Below, one piece after another: positions 7,957 to 14,336 of a stretch of 14,336 nucleotides of DNA (position 1 is its first letter; every line of letters starts with the position of its first letter). The stretch comes from UBA2965 sp036526135 (GTDB taxonomy: Bacteria > Pseudomonadota > Gammaproteobacteria > Pseudomonadales > Azotimanducaceae): positions 1 through 14,336 of the forward strand of contig DATCZA010000064.1 of the NCBI GenBank assembly GCA_036526135.1, read 5' to 3'. A model generated the notes under the pieces. It was not told where the DNA came from. It saw only the letters and a program-made list of their open reading frames with translations, and ran no database searches. The position numbers were made by a program, and so were the translations under genes.

Positions 7957-8841
7957 TCATTGGGAGGAAAGTTCGCTGGCGAGCCGGAGCCCGGCTGCCT
8001 GGGGCTTTTCAGCCCCGGGTTCGTAGAAGGGGCGCTCGCCGCCTATGGTGACGCGGTGCCCTTTGCGCTCGGCGGGCCAGTAGTCCCAGAGCGCGAAATG
8101 CTGCGTGCAGCGATTGTCCCACAGGGCGATGGCGTTCGGCGTCCACTGAAAGCGCACCTGGAACTCGGCCCGCTGCTGGTGCCGGTACAGCATCTTCAGA
8201 AGCGTGCGGCTCTCCTGACCGGACAGCTCGTTGATCCGCGTTGTGAAGCTAGGATTCACGTAGAGCGCCTGGCGGCCGCTCCTCGGATGCGTGCGCACGA
8301 CGGGATGAACGGCGCTGGGGTAGGTTCTGCCGGCATCCTCGACGCCCCGGTCCTCATAGCGGCCGCGGTAGACGTGCTCCGAAGCGTGAGTTGCCGTGAG
8401 CCCGGCGAGAAACTGCCGCATCGCCGCAGACAGGGTCTCGTACGCGCCGTACATGCTGGCGAACAGCGTGTCGCCGCCGGTGGCCGGCAGCACGTGAAGC
8501 TGCAGCATCGTTGCCATGGGCGGTTGCTCGTCGCAGGACACGTCAGTGTGCCAGCCGTTGCCGTTGGCAACCTTGGAGTTGCGATCGGTATGGATGACGA
8601 AGATCTCCGGGTAGCCCTCCAGATGAGGGGCTGCGGGGTGAATGTGCAGGTCGCCGAAGCGGCGGGCGAACGCGATCTGGACATCAGGCTCGAGACGCGG
8701 CTGATCCCGGAAGAAGAGCACCAGGTGCTCGGTGAGCGCCCGATCGATGTCCGCGAAGGTCTGGTCGCCGAGATCGGTGAGATCCGCTCCCGAGACCTCC
8801 GCGCCGATCACGGGTGTCAGGGGCCTGACGGTGATGGTCAA
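7957..8841 (-). CDS. TauD/TfdA-family Fe(II)/2-oxoglutarate dioxygenase
   Basis: A 294-residue non-haem iron dioxygenase. The HxD motif is WHTDVS, with His98 and Asp100; the distal iron ligand is His248 in RCTQHFALWDYWP. Arg259, eleven residues later, matches the 2-oxoglutarate-binding arginine of TauD. FGDLHIHPAAP (62-72) resembles the segment of E. coli TauD carrying a taurine-binding histidine, so the overall fold is very TauD-like, but the substrate is uncertain: taurine, another sulfonate, an aryloxy acid or a pathway intermediate are all possible. Translation most likely starts at TTG 8841, with GAGGTG eight bases upstream; the preceding E2 gene stops nine bases before it. The tight spacing puts it in the operon with the dehydrogenase complex and the CoA ligase, which suggests catabolic hydroxylation or oxidative cleavage rather than simple sulfur scavenging. 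Confidence 0.92.
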   Translation of the reverse strand: MTITVRPLTPVIGAEVSGADLTDLGDQTFADIDRALTEHLVLFFRDQPRLEPDVQIAFARRFGDLHIHPAAPHLEGYPEIFVIHTDRNSKVANGNGWHTDVSCDEQPPMATMLQLHVLPATGGDTLFASMYGAYETLSAAMRQFLAGLTATHASEHVYRGRYEDRGVEDAGRTYPSAVHPVVRTHPRSGRQALYVNPSFTTRINELSGQESRTLLKMLYRHQQRAEFQVRFQWTPNAIALWDNRCTQHFALWDYWPAERKGHRVTIGGERPFYEPGAEKPQAAGLRLASELSSQ

Positions 8842-8850
8842 TTGGACACC

Positions 8851-10209
8851 TCAGACGAGAAGCCGGTAGGGCGCCTCCAGCAGATCCCGAACCGTTGCCA
8901 GAAACTGAGCCGCCGGCGCGCCGTCCAGCGCGCGGTGGTCCCAGGTCAGCGACAGCCGCATGGCCTGGCGTTTGACGGGCACCGCGCCGTCCCACGCCAC
9001 GTCGTCGCGCAGCCGGTTGACCCCGAGAATGCCCACCTGGGGCGAGTTGATGATGGGCGTAAAGGAGTCGACGCCGAACATGCCCAGGGCCGAGACCGTG
9101 AACGTGCCGCCCTGAAGATCGTCGGGCGTGAGGTTGCCGTCCCGGCATGCGGCCGCCAGCCGGCTCGATTCCCGGGCGAGCTCTTTCATGTTGAGCACGT
9201 TGGCGTGGCGGACGACGGGCACGATCAGCCCTTCCTCTAAAGCCACGGCCATGCCCACGTTGACCTCGCCCTTGAGCGTCATCTCCGTCTCGCCGAACAC
9301 GCTGTTCATGAGCGGATGCTTTTCCAGGGCTTTGGCGGCGGCACGGATCACCAGGTCGGTGTACGTCGGGCGCACGCCTTCGTCGGCCCACTCCTCGATG
9401 AGCTGGCCGCGCAGCTTGACCGCGTCGTCCATGATCACGTCCATGTCCATGGTCAGCTGGGCCATGGACTGGAGACTCTCGTGCATGCGGGCGGCAATGG
9501 TCTTGCGCATGCCGCGGACGGGCACGGTCTGGTCGCCACGCGAGGCCACCGCCTCCCTGGCCGCCGGGGCGGCCGCCGGGGGTGCCTTGGCGGCCAGTTC
9601 CACGTCTTCCTTGGTGATGCGCCCTCCGGGCCCCGTCCCGGTGACCGTGGCGATGTCCACACCGAGCTCCCGGGCCACCTTGCGCGCCATGGGCGACGAT
9701 CTGCTGCCGCGCTCTTCGCCCGCGCCCGCAGCTGCTGCCTGAACGTCTGCCTCGACGATCCGTCCGCCCGGACCGGTCCCGGCCAGGGTCGAGATGTCGA
9801 CGCCGAGCTCGCCGGCCAGCCGCCTGGCGGCTGGCGAGGACAGGATGCGCTCCCCATCGCCCCGAGTTATCGCGGCCGGTGCTGCGGCCGCGGGGGCGGT
9901 GGTCTCGGCCGTCTCGGCGGCTGGCGCGGGCGTTGCTGCGCCGGCGGCGGGAAGGTCGTCGGGAATCTCCTCTCCGGGGGCGTAGACGTAGCCGACCACG
10001 TCGCCGGGCTTCATGGTCACGCCCTCGCCGACGAGGTGCTTGACCGTCCCGGCCACCTCGGCGTCGACGTCCAGATTCACCTTTTCGGTTTCCAGGCGGT
10101 AGAGCAGCTCGCCGACCTCTACAGCGCCGCCGTCGGGTATGTACCACTCATCGACGACGCCTTCGGTCATGTTCATACCGACCTTTACCAGAAATATCTC
10201 GGTGGGCAT
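8851..10209 (-). CDS. Dihydrolipoamide acyltransferase (E2) of a 2-oxoacid/acetoin-type dehydrogenase complex
   Basis: A 452-residue E2 core subunit that takes the acyl group from E1 on a lipoyl arm and passes it to CoA. The lipoyl domain spans about 1-78, with the modified Lys43 in ETEKVNLDVDA. An Ala/Pro-rich linker (about 86-115) follows. There are two peripheral-subunit-binding domains instead of the usual one, at 121-157 (SSPAARRLAGELGVDIS, GTGPGGRIVEADV) and 170-206 (SSPMARKVARELGVDIA, GTGPGGRITKEDV). The catalytic domain is about 230-452, with active-site LTWDHRALDG (His425, Asp429). ATG 10209 has a strong GGAAGG seven bases upstream. This is a classical E2, unlike the acetoin E2 of Cupriavidus and Pseudomonas, which I recall carries an alpha/beta-hydrolase domain, so I give no acoC symbol. 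No E3 gene is nearby. Confidence 0.95.
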   Translation of the reverse strand: MPTEIFLVKVGMNMTEGVVDEWYIPDGGAVEVGELLYRLETEKVNLDVDAEVAGTVKHLVGEGVTMKPGDVVGYVYAPGEEIPDDLPAAGAATPAPAAETAETTAPAAAAPAAITRGDGERILSSPAARRLAGELGVDISTLAGTGPGGRIVEADVQAAAAGAGEERGSRSSPMARKVARELGVDIATVTGTGPGGRITKEDVELAAKAPPAAAPAAREAVASRGDQTVPVRGMRKTIAARMHESLQSMAQLTMDMDVIMDDAVKLRGQLIEEWADEGVRPTYTDLVIRAAAKALEKHPLMNSVFGETEMTLKGEVNVGMAVALEEGLIVPVVRHANVLNMKELARESSRLAAACRDGNLTPDDLQGGTFTVSALGMFGVDSFTPIINSPQVGILGVNRLRDDVAWDGAVPVKRQAMRLSLTWDHRALDGAPAAQFLATVRDLLEAPYRLLV

Positions 10210-10233
10210 TGCGAAACCTTCCTTTCGTTGTTC

Positions 10234-10254
10234 TTCGGCGTCACCCGCGCCGAA
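10234..10254 (-). repeat. Perfect intercistronic hairpin between acoX and the E2 gene
   Basis: In the 54-base gap between these genes the minus strand reads TTCGGCG, a seven-base loop CGGGTGA, then CGCCGAA: a perfect seven-base-pair stem. It ends about 24 bases before the E2 start and before its ribosome site. No T-run follows, so it is not a typical intrinsic terminator. It may mark an mRNA processing or stability point that adjusts E2 relative to E1. Confidence 0.5.
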
Positions 10255-10263
10255 CGCGACATC

Positions 10264-11253
10264 CTAGCGCCTGAAACAGCCTTTTTCAGCCGCGAGCATA
10301 AGGGTTTTTGTGACATCGACCACCCACGGGCCGGAGCGGTGGACGGACATCGTCGCTCGCTGGCCGGGTTTGAGGGAACGTTCGCGCTCGCCGTCGAAGG
10401 CCAGCACGCCGGGTCCGGTCACCTCGATCGTCTCTGCGAACCCCACCCGACGCAGCTCGCTCACCCGGACCCGCCGGTAGTAGCCGGGGGCGATGGGCGC
10501 GTTGACCACGCTGCCGCCCGTGCCGCCGAGCTGCATCAGCAGGCCGCCGTCCTCGGCGTCGGCCACGGGCTTCAGGAGGCCGCCGATGGACGTGATGCCC
10601 ACCGCCGCCGGATCGGCCCGGGTAACCAGCGCCGTCTGCAGCGTCTCCGGCGCAAGGAGCGCACGGGCGCCGACGAAGCGCTCGCTGCTCAGCACGGCGT
10701 CGATGAGGGCGAGGTCGTCGCGCTCGCCCACGATGGTCACGTGTATGGCCTTGTGCTGGGTTGCCACGTCGGCGAGCGAGATCTGGCCGGAGGCGATGAG
10801 CCCCGCAGCGGCGCCTGCGATGGTGGCCTCCACCAGAACCGGAAAGACGTTGTTGGTTCCCGTGGAGATAGGAATCAGGGGCGGATCCGGCCAGCCGAGC
10901 GCGAAAGCTCGATTGGTTCCGTCGCCGCCGAGCGTGAGCACCACGTCGCAACCTTCCGCTCGCAGTGCCCGGGCCGCGTTGATGGTATCCAGGGCGTTGG
11001 CGGTTTCCGTGGTGGCCACCGGCTTGCGGATGAAGGGCTCGCGCACGTCGTCCAGGGCCGTGCGAACGATGCCGTGGCCGTCGTCCAGATAGGCGACCTC
11101 GTTGCAGCCCGCCTCGCGCATGCCCACCAGGATGCGGCGGACGATGGCCTGCTTTTCCTGGTTGTCGAAGACGGACGCACGCGCCACCAGGCGCCGGACA
11201 TCTTTGCCCGACGCCGGGTTCGCGATGATGCCTATGGTGCCCAGGGTCGCTAT
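10264..11253 (-). CDS. acoX: AcoX-like ATP-NAD kinase family protein
   Basis: About 329 residues of the ATP-NAD kinase fold, most like AcoX of acetoin-catabolism operons, whose biochemical role is unsettled. The N-terminal motif TIGIIANPASGKDVRRLV is typical of AcoX. The diacylglycerol/NAD-kinase signature LTLGGDGTNR (about 106-115 from the proposed start) and STGTNNVFP (130-138) follow. Its place between E1-beta and E2 supports the assignment. The start is odd: no in-frame ATG, GTG or TTG precedes the conserved motif. I propose ATA at 11253-11251, overlapping the E1-beta TAG as ATAG; CTG at 11244 is the alternative. The first canonical codon, GTG 11187, falls after the motif. A long open frame continues upstream but lies inside E1-beta in another frame and is not protein-like. 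The stop is the TAG at 10266-10264. Confidence 0.82.
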   Translation of the reverse strand: MATLGTIGIIANPASGKDVRRLVARASVFDNQEKQAIVRRILVGMREAGCNEVAYLDDGHGIVRTALDDVREPFIRKPVATTETANALDTINAARALRAEGCDVVLTLGGDGTNRAFALGWPDPPLIPISTGTNNVFPVLVEATIAGAAAGLIASGQISLADVATQHKAIHVTIVGERDDLALIDAVLSSERFVGARALLAPETLQTALVTRADPAAVGITSIGGLLKPVADAEDGGLLMQLGGTGGSVVNAPIAPGYYRRVRVSELRRVGFAETIEVTGPGVLAFDGERERSLKPGQRATMSVHRSGPWVVDVTKTLMLAAEKGCFRR

Positions 11254-12248
11254 AAGCCCAGCAGCTTCTTCGCTTCGGCTACGATGCGATCGGCGTTGGG
11301 CACGTAAACGGCTTCCAGCGCCGGGCTGAACGGCACCGGCGAGAAGGGCGCGCCAACCCGCGCAACAGGCGCATCGAGGTAGTCGAACGCTAGCTCCTGG
11401 ATCTGCGCGGCGATCTCGCCGCCGATGCCGCCGAAGCGCACGGCCTCGTGCACGATCATCACCCGATGGGTTTTCTTGACCGACTCGATGACCGTCTGGG
11501 TGTCGAATGGCTGAATGGTGCGTGGATCGATGACCTCGGTGTCGATTCCGAGATCCTTCAGCTTCTCCGCCGCGGTCATGGCTTCGTAGACCATGCGCCC
11601 GGTGGCGATGAGCGTGAAGTTCCCGCCCGGCCTGACGATGTTCGCCTCCCCGAGGGGGATGGCGTACGGCTCCTCGGGTACCTCGCCCGTGATGGCCAGG
11701 GACATCTTGTTCAGCACCACGATGACCGGATTGTCGTCCCGCGCTGCAGAGATGATCAGCCCCTTGGCGTCGTAGGGGCTGGAGGGCATGCAGACCTTCA
11801 GGCCCGGCAGGTGGCAGATCCACGCCTCCAGGCTCTGGGAATGCTGGGCTGCCAGGCTCGCGCCGGCGCCGGCCATGGTGAGCATGGTGACGGGAAGCGT
11901 CGCGTGGCCTCCGAACATGTAGCGCATCTTGGCGAGCTGGTTGCTCACCTCGTCCATGCACTCGCCGAGGAAGTCCATGAACATCAGGTCGATGATGGGA
12001 CGGCAGCCGGTCGCCGCAGCGCCCACGCCGAGCCCGACGATGCCTTCCTCGGAGATCGGCGTGTCGTAAACCCGCTCGGGTCCGAACTCCTTCTGCAGGC
12101 CCTGGTAGTAGCCGTAAACGCCGCCGACCCCGCCGACGTCCTCGCCGGCGACGAAAGAGTTGGGTTGCTCCAGCAGTACCTGCCGGACGCCATCGGTGAT
12201 GGCGGAGACGTAAGGCAGTTCCCTCGGTTTCTGTTGTGCTTCAGCCAT
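11250..12248 (-). CDS. acoB: Acetoin/2-oxoacid dehydrogenase E1 component, beta subunit
   Basis: A 332-residue transketolase-like beta subunit of a thiamine-diphosphate E1 enzyme, which decarboxylates a 2-oxo acid or cleaves an acyloin and loads the acyl group on the E2 lipoyl arm. Visible hallmarks are VAGEDVGGVGGVYGYYQGL (33-51), DTPISEEGIVGLGVGAA (62-78) with the glutamates that activate the cofactor, and MTMAGAGASLAAQHSQSLEA-type core sequence (124-142). The C-terminal transketolase domain has DPRTIQPFD (241-249) and VHEAVRFGGIGGEIA (266-280). I choose ATG 12248, giving MAEAQQKPREL, because GGAG lies about ten bases upstream and the 32 residues of a longer frame would overlap E1-alpha. 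The gap to E1-alpha is 13 bases. The acoB symbol rests on AcoX next door; a branched-chain or pyruvate-type role is possible. Confidence 0.93.
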   Translation of the reverse strand: MAEAQQKPRELPYVSAITDGVRQVLLEQPNSFVAGEDVGGVGGVYGYYQGLQKEFGPERVYDTPISEEGIVGLGVGAAATGCRPIIDLMFMDFLGECMDEVSNQLAKMRYMFGGHATLPVTMLTMAGAGASLAAQHSQSLEAWICHLPGLKVCMPSSPYDAKGLIISAARDDNPVIVVLNKMSLAITGEVPEEPYAIPLGEANIVRPGGNFTLIATGRMVYEAMTAAEKLKDLGIDTEVIDPRTIQPFDTQTVIESVKKTHRVMIVHEAVRFGGIGGEIAAQIQELAFDYLDAPVARVGAPFSPVPFSPALEAVYVPNADRIVAEAKKLLGL

Positions 12249-12261
12249 GGTTTTTCTCCGC

Positions 12262-13233
12262 TTAAGCGTACACGTCTTCGAGCAGCGCGCTCGGGTCCGG
12301 CATGGGGCTTTCGTTGGCGAACTTGACCGCGGCATCGACTTCACGGGTTACCTGGTCGTGCACGGCTTGGGCGGCCTCTTTGGAGAGAATGTCCTGTTCC
12401 GCCAGGCGCTGCTCCAGCAGCACGATGGGATCGCGCTGCTTCCACTGCTCCACTTCTTCCTCGGTGCGGTAGTTCATCCCCATGCCGCGCACGCCGACGT
12501 GGTCGTAGAAGCGGTAGGTCTTGCACTCCAGCAGGGTGGGGCCATCACCGGCGCGGGCCCGGGCGATGGCTTCGCCGGCGGCCTCGTAAACGGCCACCGC
12601 GTCCATGCCGTCCACGATCACGCCTGGCATCCCGTAGCCGGGCGCCCGGTCGGCCACGTCCACGATGGCTTGGTGTTTGGCCTGAGGCGTGTACTCGCCG
12701 TAACCGTTGTTCTCGCAGACGAAGATCACGGGCAGCTTGTAGAGCGCGGCCATGTTGGCCGCCTCGTGAAAGGCGCCCTCGTTGCTCGCGCCGTCGCCGA
12801 AGAAGGAGATGGAGACGTCTTTCGTCTTGCGGAACTTGTTGGAGAAGCCCGCGCCCATGGCGATGGGCGGGCCGCCGCCGACGATGCCGTTGGCGCCCAG
12901 CATGCCGAGCTCCATGTTGCAGATGTGCATGCTGCCGCCCTTGCCCTTGTTGTAACCGGTCGCGCGACCGAACAGCTCAGCCATCATCTTGTCGAACTCG
13001 CCGCCCTTGGCGATCAGATGACCATGGCCCCGGTGGGTGCTGGTCACCCAGTCGCTGGGAGACAGGTGCACGGTGACGCCGGCGGCCACGGCCTCCTCGC
13101 CAACATAGAGGTGCAGAGCGCCGGGGATCTTGCCGTCCTCCATCATCTTCCCTGCGGTCTCTTCGAATATGCGTATCCGGACCATCCGCCGATGGATGTC
13201 CAGCAGCGTCTCGTTGGAAATCTGCGTCGTCAA
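12262..13233 (-). CDS. acoA: Acetoin/2-oxoacid dehydrogenase E1 component, alpha subunit
   Basis: A 323-residue thiamine-diphosphate-binding E1-alpha subunit and the first gene of the operon. The cofactor motif runs from GDGASNEGAFHEAANMA (146-162) to CENNGYGEYTP (173-183). Other family marks are STHRGHGH (65-72) and GYNKGKGGSMHI (93-104), the latter close to acetoin dehydrogenase AcoA. I place the start at TTG 13233, because GGAGGGGAGG lies five to six bases upstream, an excellent ribosome site, and the product then begins MTTQISNETLLDIHRRMV, as expected for the family. An upstream ATG at 13341 would add 36 Arg/Gly-rich residues that look like untranslated leader. It works with the downstream E1-beta subunit; E1-alpha, E1-beta and E2 probably share one transcript. 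Confidence 0.92.
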   Translation of the reverse strand: MTTQISNETLLDIHRRMVRIRIFEETAGKMMEDGKIPGALHLYVGEEAVAAGVTVHLSPSDWVTSTHRGHGHLIAKGGEFDKMMAELFGRATGYNKGKGGSMHICNMELGMLGANGIVGGGPPIAMGAGFSNKFRKTKDVSISFFGDGASNEGAFHEAANMAALYKLPVIFVCENNGYGEYTPQAKHQAIVDVADRAPGYGMPGVIVDGMDAVAVYEAAGEAIARARAGDGPTLLECKTYRFYDHVGVRGMGMNYRTEEEVEQWKQRDPIVLLEQRLAEQDILSKEAAQAVHDQVTREVDAAVKFANESPMPDPSALLEDVYA

Positions 13234-13275
13234 ATATGCCTCCCCTCCAGAGCGACCGGAGTAAAAAGTCTTCTT

Positions 13276-13305
13276 GGACCCGGGTCCTGCCCGCGGCCGG
13301 GGCAG
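13276..13305. promoter_or_regulatory. Two adjacent dyads in the divergent control region
   Basis: A perfect 12-base palindrome GGACCCGGGTCC (13276-13287) abuts a six-base-pair inverted repeat, CTGCCC (13287-13292) with GGGCAG (13300-13305) around a seven-base GC loop. They lie in the E1-alpha leader, between the candidate promoters and the gene's ribosome site, and could be an operator or leader structure. GC-rich DNA makes short palindromes common, so this is only suggestive. Confidence 0.35.
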
Positions 13306-13334
13306 TGACAAATCATAGGGTCGTCCTTTATAAC
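13305..13334 (+). promoter_or_regulatory. Candidate sigma-70-type promoter for the right-edge ligase gene
   Basis: GTGACA (13305-13310; five of six match TTGACA) and TATAAC (13329-13334; five of six match TATAAT) are 18 bases apart, in the right direction and about 70 bases before the ligase ATG. Its -10 region overlaps that of the opposite promoter candidate. Confidence 0.4.
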
Positions 13335-13355
13335 GGAACATTCGGCAGGCTTAAA
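13327..13355 (-). promoter_or_regulatory. Candidate promoter for the E1-alpha operon
   Basis: On the minus strand TATAAA (13332-13327) is 17 bases downstream of TTTAAG (13355-13350). The -10 matches five of six consensus bases, the -35 only three. Transcription would begin near 13320, giving a leader of about 85 bases that contains the dyads at 13276-13305. It overlaps the plus-strand promoter candidate, so the two units may compete or be co-regulated. Confidence 0.3.
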
Positions 13356-13407
13356 CCCGCAAATCGCGCTCCGGTGGGAAAGGCGTGCGGGCGGAGAGGG
13401 AGAATAC

Positions 13408-14336
13408 ATGACTTTTGCCAAGCGCCTCGCAGACGAGAGGCCGGATGAGATCGCGCTTCGCGACCCGCGCAATGCCTACACCTGGGGCGAGGTCGACGCC
13501 ACGCTCAACCGCGTCGCCAACGGGCTGCTCGCCATGGATCTGGGGCCCGATCACCGCGTGGCGGTGTTTGCCGAGAACGCGGCGGAGACGGCCTTCGCCA
13601 ACCTCGGCGGCCTCCTTGCGGGCGCTTCGGTGGTGCCCGTCAACTTTCACCTAACCGCGGACGAGGTCGCCTACATTCTCAACGACTCCGATGCCCGGGT
13701 ACTGTTCGCGGATGCGAAAACGGCGGAAAGAGCGCTGGCGGCGGCTTCCCAGTCGAACGTGCACACGGTCATCGCGTGGGACGTGCCGGCCGAGGACGGG
13801 CTCACGCCCTGGGCGGACTGGCTGGCGGGGAACTCGGCCGACGACCCGCCCGACGACATGGCACCACGACCCAACCTGCTCTACACCTCCGGGACGACGG
13901 GGTTCCCCAAGGGCACGCCGCTGCCGCCGACGATGTTCGCCGGCGGGAACTCGATTCGCCAGCACCTGGAGAACCTGGCCGCCGGTCTGGTGGCCGGCGG
14001 TCGCGTAGGCGTGCATCTGGTGGTAGGTCCCATGTATCACACCGGTCCGCTCTCCGGGGCGCGTGGGCTCGCCGGCGGGCAGTGCTGCGTGATCCTCGGC
14101 CGGTTCGATGCGGAAGCCACCCTGCGGGCCATCGAGGAGTACCAGGTCGGCAACACGGTGATGGTCCCGACACACTTCGTGCGGCTGCTCGCCCTGCCGG
14201 AGGAGATCCGGAACCAGTACGACGTCAGCTCCCTGATCAGGGTCGGGCACACGGGGGCGAAATGCCCGGTGGACGTCAAGCGGGCGATGATCGAGTGGTG
14301 GGGCCCCGTCTTCTTCGACGCCTACGGCGCAAGCGA
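13408..14336 (+). CDS. Acyl-CoA synthetase (AMP-binding), N-terminal part (runs off right edge)
   Basis: An open frame of 309 codons plus two bases from ATG 13408 to the window end, with no stop, so the C-terminal part is missing. The phosphate-binding loop YTSGTTGFPKG is at 159-169. WWGPVFFDAYGAS, just before the edge, is the start of the adenylation motif; the hinge and catalytic lysine lie outside. The start is supported by GAGGGAG about seven bases upstream. Like the ligase in the operon, it carries PVNFHLTADEVAYIL (PVNWHFSPEELAYVI there) and a DVKRxMIxWWGPV segment, so the two are in the same broad subfamily, though clearly diverged. It is divergent from E1-alpha across 174 bases and may supply CoA thioesters to the same pathway. 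The acid it activates is unknown. Confidence 0.92.
   Translation, partial: MTFAKRLADERPDEIALRDPRNAYTWGEVDATLNRVANGLLAMDLGPDHRVAVFAENAAETAFANLGGLLAGASVVPVNFHLTADEVAYILNDSDARVLFADAKTAERALAAASQSNVHTVIAWDVPAEDGLTPWADWLAGNSADDPPDDMAPRPNLLYTSGTTGFPKGTPLPPTMFAGGNSIRQHLENLAAGLVAGGRVGVHLVVGPMYHTGPLSGARGLAGGQCCVILGRFDAEATLRAIEEYQVGNTVMVPTHFVRLLALPEEIRNQYDVSSLIRVGHTGAKCPVDVKRAMIEWWGPVFFDAYGAS

Noticed and set aside
6129..8051. A 640-residue plus-strand open frame antisense to the methyltransferase, ligase and dioxygenase
   Set aside because: No domain or motif; composition is that of a GC-rich shadow, and the minus-strand genes have full catalytic motifs.
9316..11307. A 663-residue plus-strand open frame antisense to E2 and acoX
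   Set aside because: Low-complexity Gly/Arg/Ala-rich translation with no recognisable fold; crosses two genuine genes on the other strand.
10264..11961. A single 565-residue minus-strand open frame ending in AcoX
   Set aside because: Only the C-terminal part is AcoX. The upstream 236 residues are an Arg/Gly/His-rich out-of-frame reading of E1-beta, whose own frame has clear family motifs.
13231..13341. An N-terminal extension of E1-alpha from ATG 13341
   Set aside because: The extra 36 residues are not family-like and cross the candidate promoter and dyads; TTG 13233 has a near-ideal ribosome site.
1..14336. CRISPR arrays, tRNA or rRNA genes, insertion sequences
   Set aside because: No regularly spaced repeats, no cloverleaf or conserved rRNA segments, and no transposase-like frame was seen in the window.

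Overview
The window is GC-rich, densely coding bacterial DNA with short gaps. It looks like a Gram-negative proteobacterium, most likely a gammaproteobacterium and possibly uncultured or marine. The evidence is a 928-residue TonB-dependent outer-membrane receptor paired with a TPR-sulfotransferase gene, plus catabolic acyl-CoA ligases and a 2-oxoacid-dehydrogenase-type complex. Taxonomy is an inference; there is no rRNA or other marker gene here.

Left region (1-5757). A TPR protein (the N-terminal part of a TPR-sulfotransferase, running off the left edge) lies 16 bases behind a TonB-dependent receptor, both on the minus strand. Across a 380-base AT-richer intergenic region with a striking ~41-base imperfect palindrome, an aspartyl/asparaginyl beta-hydroxylase-like Fe(II)/2-oxoglutarate oxygenase and a MarR-family regulator run the other way. 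The genes look like an uptake and modification module whose substrate is unknown.

Central and right region (5754-13233, minus strand). Seven tightly packed genes read right to left: E1-alpha, E1-beta, AcoX, E2, a TauD/TfdA-family dioxygenase, an acyl-CoA synthetase and a class I SAM methyltransferase. AcoX, a protein of acetoin (aco) operons, suggests an acetoin-dehydrogenase-like complex, but the attached dioxygenase and CoA ligase are not standard aco genes, so the substrate may be a different acyloin or 2-oxo acid. No E3 (lipoamide dehydrogenase) is in the window. Oddities are two tandem E3/E1-binding domains in E2, no canonical start codon for AcoX, TTG starts for E1-alpha and the dioxygenase, and a perfect hairpin between acoX and the E2 gene.

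Right edge (13234-14336). A 174-base divergent control region, with overlapping promoter candidates and two adjacent dyads, separates the operon from a second acyl-CoA synthetase on the plus strand, cut by the window end. The two ligases share several sequence features, so the whole right half is plausibly one carboxylic-acid catabolic locus: ligases make CoA thioesters, the dioxygenase hydroxylates or cleaves, and the E1/E2 complex yields an acyl-CoA. No mobile element, CRISPR array, tRNA or rRNA was seen.
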